Positions 35,755 through 44,606 of a stretch of 64,000 bases of DNA are shown in pieces. Below the pieces are notes generated by a model. That model was not told the DNA's origin and did no database searches. It worked only from the letters and a program-made list of their open reading frames with translations. A program made the position numbers and the translations under genes. Origin of the DNA: DASXMT01 sp963755985 (GTDB lineage: Bacteria > Actinomycetota > Acidimicrobiia > Acidimicrobiales > RAAP-2); the NCBI GenBank assembly GCA_963755985.1, contig CAVWLO010000003.1:806001-870000 (forward strand). Reading direction: 5' to 3'. Within the stretch, counting starts at the first letter, position 1, and each line of letters opens with the position of its first letter.

Positions 35755-36590
35755 CATTCAAGACCTACCGAACGTTCTCCCAGCCAGACCCGCTGCAGTT
35801 GGTCTACGCCATATTCGGTGGCGCCCTCGTCGTCTTGGCCGTCGCGGTGGTCCGCTCGCCCGAGACTGTTCGTCGCCCCGACCCTCGGCCGGTCTATCGT
35901 CCGCAGCGCATCGCCGTTCCCTCTCAGGGCAGGGGCACGTTCTTCGCCGCGACGTTCGCGGCCATGGCGGCCTATGGCGTCTTCAACTCGCTGGTGCCGA
36001 GCTTCCTCGCCGGCACCCTGCACGAGACCTCCCACGCCGTAGCCGGTGCCGTGGCCTTTGCCGCGATCGCAGCCGGTGCGCTGGGACAGATCGCCCAGGC
36101 CCGGGTCCCGAACCGGACGCTCCTGCGCCGGAGCATACCGACGATCGTGATCGGCCTGGGCCTGTTGGCCGGTGCCATGTAGGCCGGTGAGCTCGTGATG
36201 TTTGTCATCGGGGGCGTGATCACCGGCGCCGGGGCGGGGATGGTCTTCAAGGGCTCTCTGGCTGCCGCGGTGTCTGTGGCGCCGGACAACTCGCGAGGTC
36301 CTCTCAGGCTTCTTCCTGGGCGCGTACGTGGGCCTGTCCATTCCTGTCGTCGGGCTGGGGGTAGCCACCATGTACGCGCCGGCCAGGGACGTCATGCTGG
36401 TTTTCGTCGCATTGGCGGCCACAGCCATCGCCGCCTCTGTCCGTACCCTCGTCGGTGGCCACGCCGAACCTGAGCTCGCTATCCCGGATCCCGGATACCG
36501 CGCGTCCCGCGGCCACCACCTGCGCTGGTGCAGTTCTCTGATCGTTGGCCAGCCAGAACTCTCGCAATCTCCGGCCGAACCGGGCAACGC
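35755..36590 (+). pseudogene. MFS transporter remnant (C-terminal half) with in-frame TAG and frameshift
   Basis: FSQPDPLQLVYAIFGGALVV and RGTFFAATFAAMAAYGVFNS begin mid-protein. VAGAVAFAAIAAGALGQIAQ and RSIPTIVIGLGLLAGAM lead to TAG at 36181-36183, after which the same frame continues VMFVIGGVITGAGAGMVFKG. A shift near 36290 then gives GFFLGAYVGLSIPVVGLGVA in the next frame. The N-terminal helices are missing. Truncated, stopped and shifted, so it is non-functional. Confidence 0.75.
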
Positions 36591-36625
36591 GATGGTGGTA
36601 CCGCCGACCGGTCGAAACATTCAGT

Positions 36626-37888
36626 TCAATTGGTCAGCGGGCTCCGCTCGGCGAGCTCTCGTAGCCCTTCGGGCACTCGTTGGATCTCGGACATCATGAC
36701 TGCGGCATAGCCGACGGCGCCTCGGCCGAAGCGGGCCCGGACGGCGTCCACCGACCGGTCCACGACCCACCGAGCGGCGCCCATCTCGGTCCCGGGCCGA
36801 TGCCGGTCATCGCCCAATCCAAGTGGCAACTCGAGCTGGAGCGCGGGATCGGCGGCCAGATTGGTGACCGACACGGCGAGGAGAGTGATGTGGCGTTCCC
36901 CTGGGTGGTCGGCGAGAGCGGCGCGGGCGAGCTCGACCGTGACGTCGGTCAGAGTCAGTGTCGCCGAGATGGCTACCGACAGGGTGAGTGAGCGGGTCAC
37001 CGAGCGGAGGTCAGTGAACCGCACTCGGACAGTGACGGTGCGGGCAGCCCGACCGGCCGCCCGGAGCCGCCCGGCCACCCGATCACTGAGGTACCCGAGG
37101 GTCGAGTGAACCACCGGGAGTGTTGCGTCTTGACGCCCGAGGGCGGCCTGGGCGCCGATTGAAGTCTGCCGCCTGGTGGCCTCGATCCGTCGGGGATCGA
37201 CATTGCTGGCCAGCGATGCGAGCTTGCCGCCGACTGCGGTCCCGAGCAGCTGCTCAAGGTGCGGCGTGGGCGTGCCCGCCAGTTCACCGATCGTGCGAAT
37301 GCCCATACCCCCCAGACGGGTCCGGGTTGCGGGACCGACGCCCCACAGCAGTTCGACGGGGAGGGGATTGAGGAATTCGGCCTCCCTCTCGGGGTCCACC
37401 ACGACCAATCCATCGGGCTTGGCCACCTGGGAGGCGACCTTGGCCAGGTGCTTCGTCCGAGCTACGCCGACGGAGACCCCCAGGCCGATTTCGCTGCGCA
37501 CCCTCCGCCGGATCGCGGCCGCGATGTCGCTCGGCGAGCCGAAGAGGTGGAGCGTCCCGGCAACGTCGAGGAACGCCTCGTCGATCGAGATCCGCTCGAC
37601 CAGCGGCGTGAAGTCCCGGAGGACGTCAATGACCCGATCGCCGAGTTGGTGGTACTCCGGGAAGTGGCCGCCGACGAAGCGCAGGCTCGGGCACAACTGC
37701 CGCGCCCGCCATCCCACCATGCCGGCCCGAACGCCCAGTGCTCTCGCTTCGTAGGAGGCGGCCAGCACCACGCCACCGCCCACCGCGACAGGTCGTTGGC
37801 GGAGCGAGGGATCGAGAAGCTGCTCGACCGAGGCATAAAACGCGTCGAGATCGGCATGGAGGATCGTGGCCTCTCTTACCTGCATCAT
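36626..37888 (-). CDS. dinB: DNA polymerase IV (Y-family translesion polymerase)
   Basis: About 420 residues. The palm motif HADLDAFYASVEQLLDP is near residues 11-27 and the catalytic RISIDEAFLDVAG near 100-112. VGVARTKHLAKVASQVAKPD and the helix-hairpin-helix LWGVGPATRTRLGGMGI follow. The little-finger domain ends with QLELPLGLGDDRHRPG and a 50-residue actinobacterial tail. No clear beta-clamp motif beyond QLELPL. It copies past damaged bases at the cost of mutations. A perfect CGAACATATGTTCG lies 12 bases before the start, so it is SOS-controlled. Start may be ATG 37888 or 37885. Confidence 0.95.
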   Translation of the reverse strand: MMQVREATILHADLDAFYASVEQLLDPSLRQRPVAVGGGVVLAASYEARALGVRAGMVGWRARQLCPSLRFVGGHFPEYHQLGDRVIDVLRDFTPLVERISIDEAFLDVAGTLHLFGSPSDIAAAIRRRVRSEIGLGVSVGVARTKHLAKVASQVAKPDGLVVVDPEREAEFLNPLPVELLWGVGPATRTRLGGMGIRTIGELAGTPTPHLEQLLGTAVGGKLASLASNVDPRRIEATRRQTSIGAQAALGRQDATLPVVHSTLGYLSDRVAGRLRAAGRAARTVTVRVRFTDLRSVTRSLTLSVAISATLTLTDVTVELARAALADHPGERHITLLAVSVTNLAADPALQLELPLGLGDDRHRPGTEMGAARWVVDRSVDAVRARFGRGAVGYAAVMMSEIQRVPEGLRELAERSPLTN

Positions 37889-37900
37889 CCGGAGCTTAAT

Positions 37901-37914
37901 CGAACATATGTTCG
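37901..37914. promoter_or_regulatory. LexA (SOS) box upstream of dinB
   Basis: CGAACATATGTTCG is a 14-bp perfect palindrome matching the actinobacterial/Firmicute LexA consensus CGAAC-N4-GTTCG. It is immediately upstream of a possible -10 (TAAGCT on the minus strand). Confidence 0.9.
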
Positions 37915-38132
37915 TCTGCTCTGTCGGGCAACGGTGCTCGCCGCTGAACGATCCGTTCTTCGTCCGAGGCCTCAGGGCCGGCTCCCTCCACTCCCGCGGG
38001 CAAGGGGCACGGGCGTGCCGACATCCTCAGCTGACCCGAATGGGTAGTGGCACGTCAAGTGGCCGGACCCTTACTATGCGTGCGACCTGACGGCCTTGCC
38101 TGATGCCAACCCGTCCCAACGGAGGGATCTTC

Positions 38133-39452
38133 ATGAGGATGCAACGGAATCTCGAACGGTCCAGTTCGGGTCCACCCACAGCGGTTGGACGGCTGGGTCC
38201 GCCGAGGAATGGACCGATTCGGAAAAGGCGAATGGTGGCTTCTGCCCTTCTGGTGCTGGCTGTCGGTCTCTCCGGCCTCGGCCTGGCGTCTCCTCGGGCG
38301 TCAGCGGCGACATCGAGCCCAACTCAGGCGCAGCAGGCGGCGGCCATTGTCGCCATCGCCCGCACTGCGATGAAGACACAGCACCTGAACTCCGTCATCC
38401 TTCGCGTAACAGTTGACGGCAAGCCGGTCGTCACTCGAGCACTAGGGACGTCGATCCCCGGGGTCCCCGCCACGACCGCGATGCACTTCCCCAACGGGGC
38501 CGTGGCCTTCTCCTATCTGTCAACTCTTCTGCTCGAGTTCGTGGACGAGCACAAGGTCAGCCTGGATGACACGATCGCCCGGTGGATGCCCAACCTGCCC
38601 GACGCCAATCAGGTCACCCTCAAGATGCTCGCCAACGACACGTCCGGGTATCCCGACTTCGAGCAAAGTCCAACATTCATTGCCCAGCAGTATGCCGACC
38701 CTTTCCGTTCCTGGACCGTGGCTCAGCGCCTGGCCATTGCCTTCGCCAGTCCGGTGATGTACACGCCTGGGACCAACTGGAGCTACGCGCACACCACCAT
38801 GATGATCCTGGGTGTCATTCTGCAGAAGATCGGCGGGAAGCCCCTGGCAACACTGCTGCGCCAGAAGGTCCTGAACCCGTTGGGCCTTACCGGCACCGTC
38901 GCCTCCCAGACCGCCGACATCCCCAGCCCGGCTCTACACGGCTTCAGCTCCGAACGACGAGTGGCTCTGGCCATACCACCGACCACGCCGTTCTACGAGG
39001 AGACCACCTCGTGGAACTCGTCATGGGGGACTCCGCCCGGGGCTACCGAAACGACGACCATCTACGACCTGACGAAAACGGCGGAGGGCATTGGCAGCGG
39101 CGCCCTCCTGTCGAAGGCGAGCTACAAGGCGCAAACGGACCCGAACCTGCTCGGGTTCGGACAGACCACCGCCCAGTGTCCCTCCTGCCACAAGAACATC
39201 AATTACTTCAACTATGGGCTCGGCATTGTCCGTTCGGGTTCGTGGCTCCTCCAGAATCCTCTGCTGGATGGCTACGCGGCCGATGAGGCGTACCTCCCAT
39301 CGAAGAAGATCGCGATCGCGGTGGCCGTGACGTTCGCACCCCAGGCGTTCGACGCTCAAGGGAACTATCCAAACTCCGGCGACACGATCTTCCGGGAGAT
39401 CGGTGCGTACATGGCCCCGAGTGATCCACCACCCATGGCGCCATCGACCTGA
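38133..39452 (+). CDS. secreted serine-hydrolase-like protein (beta-lactamase fold) without the SxxK motif
   Basis: 439 residues from ATG 38133 with a GGAGGG site. RKRRMVASALLVLAVGLSGL then ending ASPRASAA is a signal peptide. The beta-lactamase/penicillin-binding fold is visible: LLLEFVDEHKVSLDDTIARW, LKMLANDTSGYPDF, TPGTNWSYAHTTMMILGVIL and KVLNPLGLTGT. Where active members have Ser-x-x-Lys this protein has NGAVAFSY (about residues 121-128), and the Tyr-x-Asn box is Tyr-Ala-His. Peptidase or lactamase activity is thus unlikely; a binding role is possible. A CPSC pair (TTAQCPSCHKN) may form a disulfide. Monocistronic. Confidence 0.85.
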   Translation: MRMQRNLERSSSGPPTAVGRLGPPRNGPIRKRRMVASALLVLAVGLSGLGLASPRASAATSSPTQAQQAAAIVAIARTAMKTQHLNSVILRVTVDGKPVVTRALGTSIPGVPATTAMHFPNGAVAFSYLSTLLLEFVDEHKVSLDDTIARWMPNLPDANQVTLKMLANDTSGYPDFEQSPTFIAQQYADPFRSWTVAQRLAIAFASPVMYTPGTNWSYAHTTMMILGVILQKIGGKPLATLLRQKVLNPLGLTGTVASQTADIPSPALHGFSSERRVALAIPPTTPFYEETTSWNSSWGTPPGATETTTIYDLTKTAEGIGSGALLSKASYKAQTDPNLLGFGQTTAQCPSCHKNINYFNYGLGIVRSGSWLLQNPLLDGYAADEAYLPSKKIAIAVAVTFAPQAFDAQGNYPNSGDTIFREIGAYMAPSDPPPMAPST

Positions 39453-39588
39453 TCCTCGCGCACCGTGCTCACCTTTAGGTACCGACCTCCGCCCAGGACG
39501 CGGCCCGATTTGTCAGCTCTCCGATGAGTGACGCAGCCAGTTACCGTCGGAGGAGGTGACCGTATCCACTGGATCAAGAGGAGGAGCC

Positions 39589-39926
39589 ATGCCCTCCGGT
39601 ATCAGTGCGCCAATCGGATCGCCCTCTTGGGCCGACTTGTGGACGGCCGACGTGGGGGGCAGTCGCCGGTTCTACCGCGAGCTCTTCGGCTGGGAGGCGC
39701 AGGAGCCGAGCGAGGAGTTCGGTGGCTACTTCATGTTCACCCGAGATGGTGTGCCCGTCGCCGGCGGCATGGGTGGTACGCCCGACCTGCCGGCCGAAAA
39801 CATCTGGAGCGTGTACCTGAACACTGGTCGTGAGGGCGCCAGAAGTCACACCCTCTGGCCGACTGGCCACCGTTGCCGACCCGGCGGGCGCACAGTTCAA
39901 GCTGCGTACTCGCCCTCGCCAGAAGC
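39589..39926 (+). pseudogene. VOC-family protein with internal deletion
   Basis: ATG 39589 after AGGAGGAGCC encodes the first VOC half: SWADLWTADVGGSRRFYREL, FGWEAQEPSEEFGGYF, FTRDGVPVAGGMGG and NIWSVYLNT. It then goes directly out of frame, and another frame gives the end of the module, PSGRLATVADPAGAQFKL. The connecting segment of roughly 20 residues is missing, so a short deletion rather than one base was lost. The expected second VOC domain is absent. Non-functional. Confidence 0.7.
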
Positions 39927-39992
39927 GAGCCCGCGGCCCGAGGCGGCAGCAAGGCCGTTCGTGGCGCAGCCGAAGCGTACGCTGGTTCGCCT

Positions 39993-40478
39993 ATGGCAAC
40001 CCAGATCGCCGTCATCGGGGGGTCAGAGGCCCCGGATCGGGTAACCGCAATGGCGGAGGCGGTCGGCGCAGGTCTCGGCGCGGGCGGGGCGACCGTTGTC
40101 TGCGGCGGGCTGGGTGGGGTGATGGCGGCCGCCTGCCGGGGTGCCAAGTCGGCCGGCGGGCTGACGGTCGGGATCCTGCCGGGCACGGACGTCTCGGCGG
40201 CCAACCCATGGGTCGACGTGGCCATCGCCAGTGGACTGGGGGAGGCGCGCAACGCGCTCGTCGTCGGGTCCGCCGCTGCGGTGATCGCGATCGGCGGCGA
40301 GTACGGCACGCTGTCCGAGGTCGCCCTGGCCCTTCGGTCCGGGGTTCCCGTGATCGGTATCGACACGTGGACCCTCATCCGACCCGGCGGTGCCGTGGAC
40401 GCCGGGATCGTCCCGATCGACGACCCGGGCCTGGCCGCGGCGACGGCGTTGAGCCTCGCCTTGGACGAGACCGTCTGA
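39993..40478 (+). CDS. SLOG-fold protein, TIGR00725/LOG-like
   Basis: 161 residues from ATG 39993. QIAVIGGSEAPDRVTAMAEA, TVVCGGLGGVMAAACRGA, TVGILPGTD and AVIAIGGEYGTLSEVALAL form the Rossmann-like SLOG pattern with a GGxxGTxxE loop that binds nucleotides. Relatives include lysine-decarboxylase-like cytokinin phosphoribohydrolases and nucleotide-sensing proteins; the TIGR00725 subgroup has no proven reaction. It starts just after the broken VOC gene and lies ahead of an NTF2-SDR pair. Confidence 0.8.
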   Translation: MATQIAVIGGSEAPDRVTAMAEAVGAGLGAGGATVVCGGLGGVMAAACRGAKSAGGLTVGILPGTDVSAANPWVDVAIASGLGEARNALVVGSAAAVIAIGGEYGTLSEVALALRSGVPVIGIDTWTLIRPGGAVDAGIVPIDDPGLAAATALSLALDETV

Positions 40479-40697
40479 TCCTCGGAGCGGTGCACATGAA
40501 GCGATGGTGACCACCAAAGTCGCAAAGGGAAGACTTCCCTTGTCGACTTCGGTGAGTCGATGATCGGGACGCTCGGGCGCCACTCGGATTGGACCGATCG
40601 GGACAGGGACTCGTCCCCAGTGGCGGTATTCTCGACCAGGGCCCCGACATCAGGGGTCCTGACATCAGGGAAGCCCGGACCAGGGGGCAGCGTCCGC

Positions 40698-41174
40698 ATG
40701 ACAGCAACGACATCCGAGATCGAACAGGCTCTGCGCTCATTGGCCGTCTCCTACGCGACCGGTGTCGATCGGCGGAAGCTCGACGTGTTCCTGAGCGCCT
40801 TCCACCATGACGCGACGTTGGTCGTCGACAGGGCGGGTCGGCCGCCGAACCGCATGCAGGGCCACGACGAGATCGGCCGGATTGTCGAGATGATCGCCCG
40901 CTACCCGAAGACGTTCCACCTGCTCGGCCAGAGCCGCTACGAGATCGGCGCCGAGGGGAGCGACCGCGCCGTGGGCGAGGTGTACTGCGCGGCGCATCAC
41001 AATATCGCCGCAGAGGACGGTGACCGGAACCACGTGATGTACATCCGTTACGAGGACGAGTACCGACGGGACGAGAGCACCGGCTGGAGGATCGCGCTGC
41101 GTGCGGTTCGTGTCGACTGGACCGAGACCCGGCTCCTCACCGCGGCGACGGTGTCGCCAGGCGGCCGGCCATGA
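40698..41174 (+). CDS. SnoaL/NTF2-like protein
   Basis: 158 residues. IEQALRSLAVSYATGVDRRK then FLSAFHHDATLVVD, MQGHDEIGRIVEMIARYPKT, HHNIAAEDGDRNHVMYIRYE and WRIALRAVRVDWTET give the SnoaL-like fold. It is upstream of and overlaps the SDR gene by four bases (ATGA at 41171-41174), a pairing often seen in catabolism of steroid- or aromatic-type compounds. ATG 40698 is chosen to match family length; upstream codons show no likeness. The reaction is not predictable. Confidence 0.8.
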   Translation: MTATTSEIEQALRSLAVSYATGVDRRKLDVFLSAFHHDATLVVDRAGRPPNRMQGHDEIGRIVEMIARYPKTFHLLGQSRYEIGAEGSDRAVGEVYCAAHHNIAAEDGDRNHVMYIRYEDEYRRDESTGWRIALRAVRVDWTETRLLTAATVSPGGRP

Positions 41175-42016
41175 CCAACGCGCTTGACGGTCTCCGGGCC
41201 CTGGTCGTGGGGGGCGGCTCCGGGATCGGGCTCGGCAGCGCCCGGCTCCTGGCCCGCGACGGAGCGCGGGTGACGATCGCGGGACGTACGGCTTCCAAGC
41301 TGGAGGCGGCGAGGGCCGGGTTGGCCGAAGAGGGCCTCCAGGTGACGTTCGCCATCACCGATGCACTGGATGGCGACTCGGTCCGGGCCGCGGTCGACCG
41401 GGCGTCGGACGAAGGCCGTTTGGACATCGCCGTCGTCGTCCCCGGCGGGGGATCGATCAAGCCGGTGCTCCTCTACGGCGACGACGAGTTCAGCGACGAG
41501 GTCGACCGCAACGTCCGGCCCGTCTACCTCACGCTCAAGTACGCGGGCCACGCCATGGTCCGGAACGGGTCGGGCTCCTTCGTGGCCATCTCCTCCACCG
41601 CCGCCGACTTCTCGGCCCGCTACCTGGCCACCTACAGCGCGGGCAAGGCCGCCGTCGACCAGCTGGTGCGCGTCGCCGCCAACGAGCTGGGCGATCTGGG
41701 CATCAGGGTCAATGCCGTCCGGCCCGGGATGACGCGGACCCCGGCCACCGCTGGTGCCTTCCGGAACGAGCCCATGATCGATGCCTTCCTGGCAGCACAA
41801 CCGCTGGCCCGCCCCGGCGAGGTCGACGACGTGGCCCAGGCGGTCCGTTACCTGGCCGGCCCCGAGTCGAGCTGGGTCACCGGCCAGCTCCTGACCGTCG
41901 ACGGAGGCCACACCCTTCGAGCCTTCGTCGACTACGGACAGCTGATCCCCATCCCTGACGTTCGGGCGTCCATCCTGGGCGCGCAAGGCCGAGCTCCGAA
42001 GTCGTCAGAAGTCTGA
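41171..42016 (+). CDS. short-chain dehydrogenase/reductase
   Basis: 281 residues. ALVVGGGSGIGLGSARLLA is the cofactor motif, DIAVVVPGGG stands where NNAG is usual, and FVAISSTAADFSARYLATYS then AGKAAVDQLV carry Ser, Tyr and Lys. RVNAVRPGMTRTP and a GQLLTVDGGHTLR end follow the classical pattern. It is translationally coupled to the NTF2-like protein before it. Its last 12 bases overlap the convergent beta-helix gene. Substrate unknown, likely an alcohol/ketone pair of a lipid or steroid-like molecule. Confidence 0.9.
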   Translation: MTNALDGLRALVVGGGSGIGLGSARLLARDGARVTIAGRTASKLEAARAGLAEEGLQVTFAITDALDGDSVRAAVDRASDEGRLDIAVVVPGGGSIKPVLLYGDDEFSDEVDRNVRPVYLTLKYAGHAMVRNGSGSFVAISSTAADFSARYLATYSAGKAAVDQLVRVAANELGDLGIRVNAVRPGMTRTPATAGAFRNEPMIDAFLAAQPLARPGEVDDVAQAVRYLAGPESSWVTGQLLTVDGGHTLRAFVDYGQLIPIPDVRASILGAQGRAPKSSEV

Positions 42017-43507
42017 CCCGCACCCCTGGACGCTTCCCGGCGGGCTGCAGTTCTGGGGTTGGTTGCCGCTGATGAGGCTGGCGCCCAGCGTCACCGATCC
42101 GTTGTTGAAGATCCCCCCACCGGCGGCGGTGGTGCCATGTGCCGCGTTGGCCGCCAACGCGCTGTTGGTTAGGGCGACGACGCCCCCATCATCGTTGAAG
42201 ATGCCCCCTCCGTCGGCGATCGTGCCCGAAAGCGTGTTCCCGATGACCAGCGCGTAGGTCGCGGTCAGCCTTGCCCCTGGACGGTTGAACACCCCGGCGC
42301 CGTCAGCCGTCGATCCGGTAGCAGTGTTGGCCGCCACGATGGAGCGGGCGAGGCTGGTGGTCCCGCCATTCCCGATGCCCCCGGCCTCGGCGATACCCTC
42401 CGGCGCCAGGACGGCATTGCCGATCACCAGACTCGACGTCAGCGTCGCCGTGCTTCCTTCGCTGGTGTCGATGCCACCATCGTCAAAGGCGTGATTGTTG
42501 TTCACCTCGCTGTCGGAGAGCGTGAGCACCCCGGTGCTGGTGGCCAGGCCGTCGGCGATGCCACCGTCGTTGCCCTCGGAAACGTTGCCGTCCACCTTGC
42601 TCGACCGGGCGACAACGCTAGCTCCCCCGGTGATGAGCACGCCTCCACCGAAGTAGGCGGCCGTGTTGTCCATCACCGTGCTCCGGGTCAGGGTGACCGC
42701 ACTCCCCTCGGTGACTCCGATCCCTCCTCCGCCCTGCAGTCCCGTGCCGTTCGACGTGTTCTGAATGACCTGGCTGTCGACCAGGCTCAGGCTCCCGGCC
42801 GCGTCGCTGAACACGCCGCCTCCCGATCGTGCTGTGTTGCCGCTCACCTGACTGGCCGTCAGGTTGACGGTCCCGGCGTGTAGGAGGACCCCACCTCCGT
42901 CCAGATCGGCGCTCCCTCCCGTGACCGTCACGGTATTGAGGGAAAGGGTCCCGCCCGATTCCACCTCGAAGAGGCGAAAGTCGGGGGTCGTGGGCGAAGT
43001 GCTTCGGGCGATCGATGTGCCGGCCTGCCCGATGATGCTGACCGGCGCCGTGATGACCGGTAGAGCGTTGCCCCCGTCGGTTGCATTGTCGGGATTGGCC
43101 ACCGAGTAGATGCAGCCCCCGGCCAGTCGAATCGTGCCGCCACCGCCGGCGTTGGCCGCCGCGATGGCGGCGACCAGTCCACTGGCGCCGCCAGCCGGAC
43201 CGGAACAGGGCACGCTGACCGTGGGAACCGCCGCCGCCGCACCGACCCACAGTCCGCCCGCCACCAGGCTCAGCGAACCGATGCCGATGAGGAGGGCGCC
43301 GCTGCTGCGCAGTGCCGTCGTGGATGCGAACCACGCCAACCGTTCGGGACGGATCACGCTCTCGTCGGTTGCTGAGCCGCCCACGTGCCCCTCGTCCGCG
43401 TCTCCGCCTTTTGCAGCTTCAGCCGGGGTGGCCCGCTGGCGACGCACCGGCGAATGGTAGCACCGACAGCGGAATGGCCAGGGGGGCCGGCGGTGCACTC
43501 CGACCAT
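42005..43507 (-). CDS. secreted right-handed beta-helix repeat protein
   Basis: About 500 residues. A charged 65-residue lead precedes a hydrophobic segment (ALLIGIGSLSLVAGGLWVGA), which suggests export with a long signal or an internal start. Then come AAIAAANAGGGGTIRLAGGC and many repeats of the form TLT-x-S-x-V-x-x-N-x-A followed by GGG-[IV], typical of pectate-lyase-like or chlamydial-Pmp-like beta-helices. No catalytic carbohydrate motif is evident. Probably a surface or secreted binding protein. Its 3' end overlaps the SDR gene by 12 bases. Confidence 0.75.
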   Translation of the reverse strand: MVGVHRRPPWPFRCRCYHSPVRRQRATPAEAAKGGDADEGHVGGSATDESVIRPERLAWFASTTALRSSGALLIGIGSLSLVAGGLWVGAAAAVPTVSVPCSGPAGGASGLVAAIAAANAGGGGTIRLAGGCIYSVANPDNATDGGNALPVITAPVSIIGQAGTSIARSTSPTTPDFRLFEVESGGTLSLNTVTVTGGSADLDGGGVLLHAGTVNLTASQVSGNTARSGGGVFSDAAGSLSLVDSQVIQNTSNGTGLQGGGGIGVTEGSAVTLTRSTVMDNTAAYFGGGVLITGGASVVARSSKVDGNVSEGNDGGIADGLATSTGVLTLSDSEVNNNHAFDDGGIDTSEGSTATLTSSLVIGNAVLAPEGIAEAGGIGNGGTTSLARSIVAANTATGSTADGAGVFNRPGARLTATYALVIGNTLSGTIADGGGIFNDDGGVVALTNSALAANAAHGTTAAGGGIFNNGSVTLGASLISGNQPQNCSPPGSVQGCGSDF

Positions 43508-43592
43508 GGTAAAGAGGAGAGGCGCTAGAGAGTAGAGGCGGTAGAGGTGACGCGTGCCCGCCTCCAGCGGGCAGACACGAGAGGGGAAGGCG

Positions 43593-44567
43593 GTGCCTAC
43601 GAACTTCCGGGTCGCTGTCCTGGATGACTATCAGCGGGTCGCCGCCGATGCGGGGCCGTGGCACCTCCTGCCCGACGGCGTGGAGGTCGAGTACTTCCAC
43701 GACCACCTGTCCGACGAGCGAGACGTGGCCCAGCGGCTGGCCCCCTTCGCCGCGGTCGTGGCCATGCGGGAGCGGACCTCGTTCCCGGCATCGCTCCTGA
43801 GCCGGTTGCCCAACCTCCGCCTGTTGGTGACCACGGGGCCGTTCAACGCGGTGATCGACCTGGCCGAGGCATCGAGCCGGGGCATCGTGGTGTGCGGCAC
43901 GAGCGGGAACCGAGTACCAGGGTCCGAACCGACGGCCGAGCTCACCTGGGGGCTCATCCTGGCCTCGGCCCGGCACATCCCGTTCGAGGACCGGGGCGTG
44001 CGGGCCGGCCGGTGGCAGCAGACCGTGGGCACCTACCTCTACGGTAGGACGCTGGCGCTGCTTGGCCTCGGTCACATCGGTTCGGCCGTGGCCGGCGTCG
44101 GTCGGGCATTTGGCATGAAGGCAGTCGCCTGGAGCCCGAACCTGACTGAGGAGCGGGCCGACCTGGGCGGGGCGACCCTCGTGTCGAAAGAGGACCTCTT
44201 CCGGAGGGCCGATGTGCTCTCCGTCCACCTGGTGCTGAGCGAACGCACCCGGGGCATCGTCGGGGAACACGAGCTCTTGCTCATGAAGCCGACCGCTCTC
44301 CTCGTCAACACCTCGCGGGCACCGCTCGTCTCCGAAACGGCCCTGATCGACGCCCTCCGGACCGGTCGGATCGCCGGGGCCGGCCTCGACGTCTTCGATC
44401 CCGAGCCGCTCCCGCCTGACCATCCATATTGCTCGATGGACAACGTGGTGCTCACGCCGCATCTCGGCTACGTCACCGGGGGGACGTACGCGTCCTTCTT
44501 CTCCCAGATCGTCGAGGACGTCAACGCCTACCTAGCCGGGACGCCGATTCGGGTCATCGGCGGGTAA
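43593..44567 (+). CDS. D-2-hydroxyacid dehydrogenase
   Basis: About 324 residues from GTG 43593 with an AGGGGAAGG site. The nucleotide motif LALLGLGHIGSAVAGVGRAF is followed by the catalytic Arg in LVNTSRAPLV, Glu in LDVFDPEPLP and His in LTPHLGYVTG, the complete R-E-H triad of the family (phosphoglycerate and glyoxylate/hydroxypyruvate reductase types). It reduces 2-oxoacids with NAD(P)H. The substrate is not fixed. Convergent with the esterase gene. Confidence 0.9.
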   Translation: MPTNFRVAVLDDYQRVAADAGPWHLLPDGVEVEYFHDHLSDERDVAQRLAPFAAVVAMRERTSFPASLLSRLPNLRLLVTTGPFNAVIDLAEASSRGIVVCGTSGNRVPGSEPTAELTWGLILASARHIPFEDRGVRAGRWQQTVGTYLYGRTLALLGLGHIGSAVAGVGRAFGMKAVAWSPNLTEERADLGGATLVSKEDLFRRADVLSVHLVLSERTRGIVGEHELLLMKPTALLVNTSRAPLVSETALIDALRTGRIAGAGLDVFDPEPLPPDHPYCSMDNVVLTPHLGYVTGGTYASFFSQIVEDVNAYLAGTPIRVIGG

Positions 44568-44606
44568 TCGCCGGCTCATTGGCGCCGGGTCACGCGTCCG
44601 GTGGCC

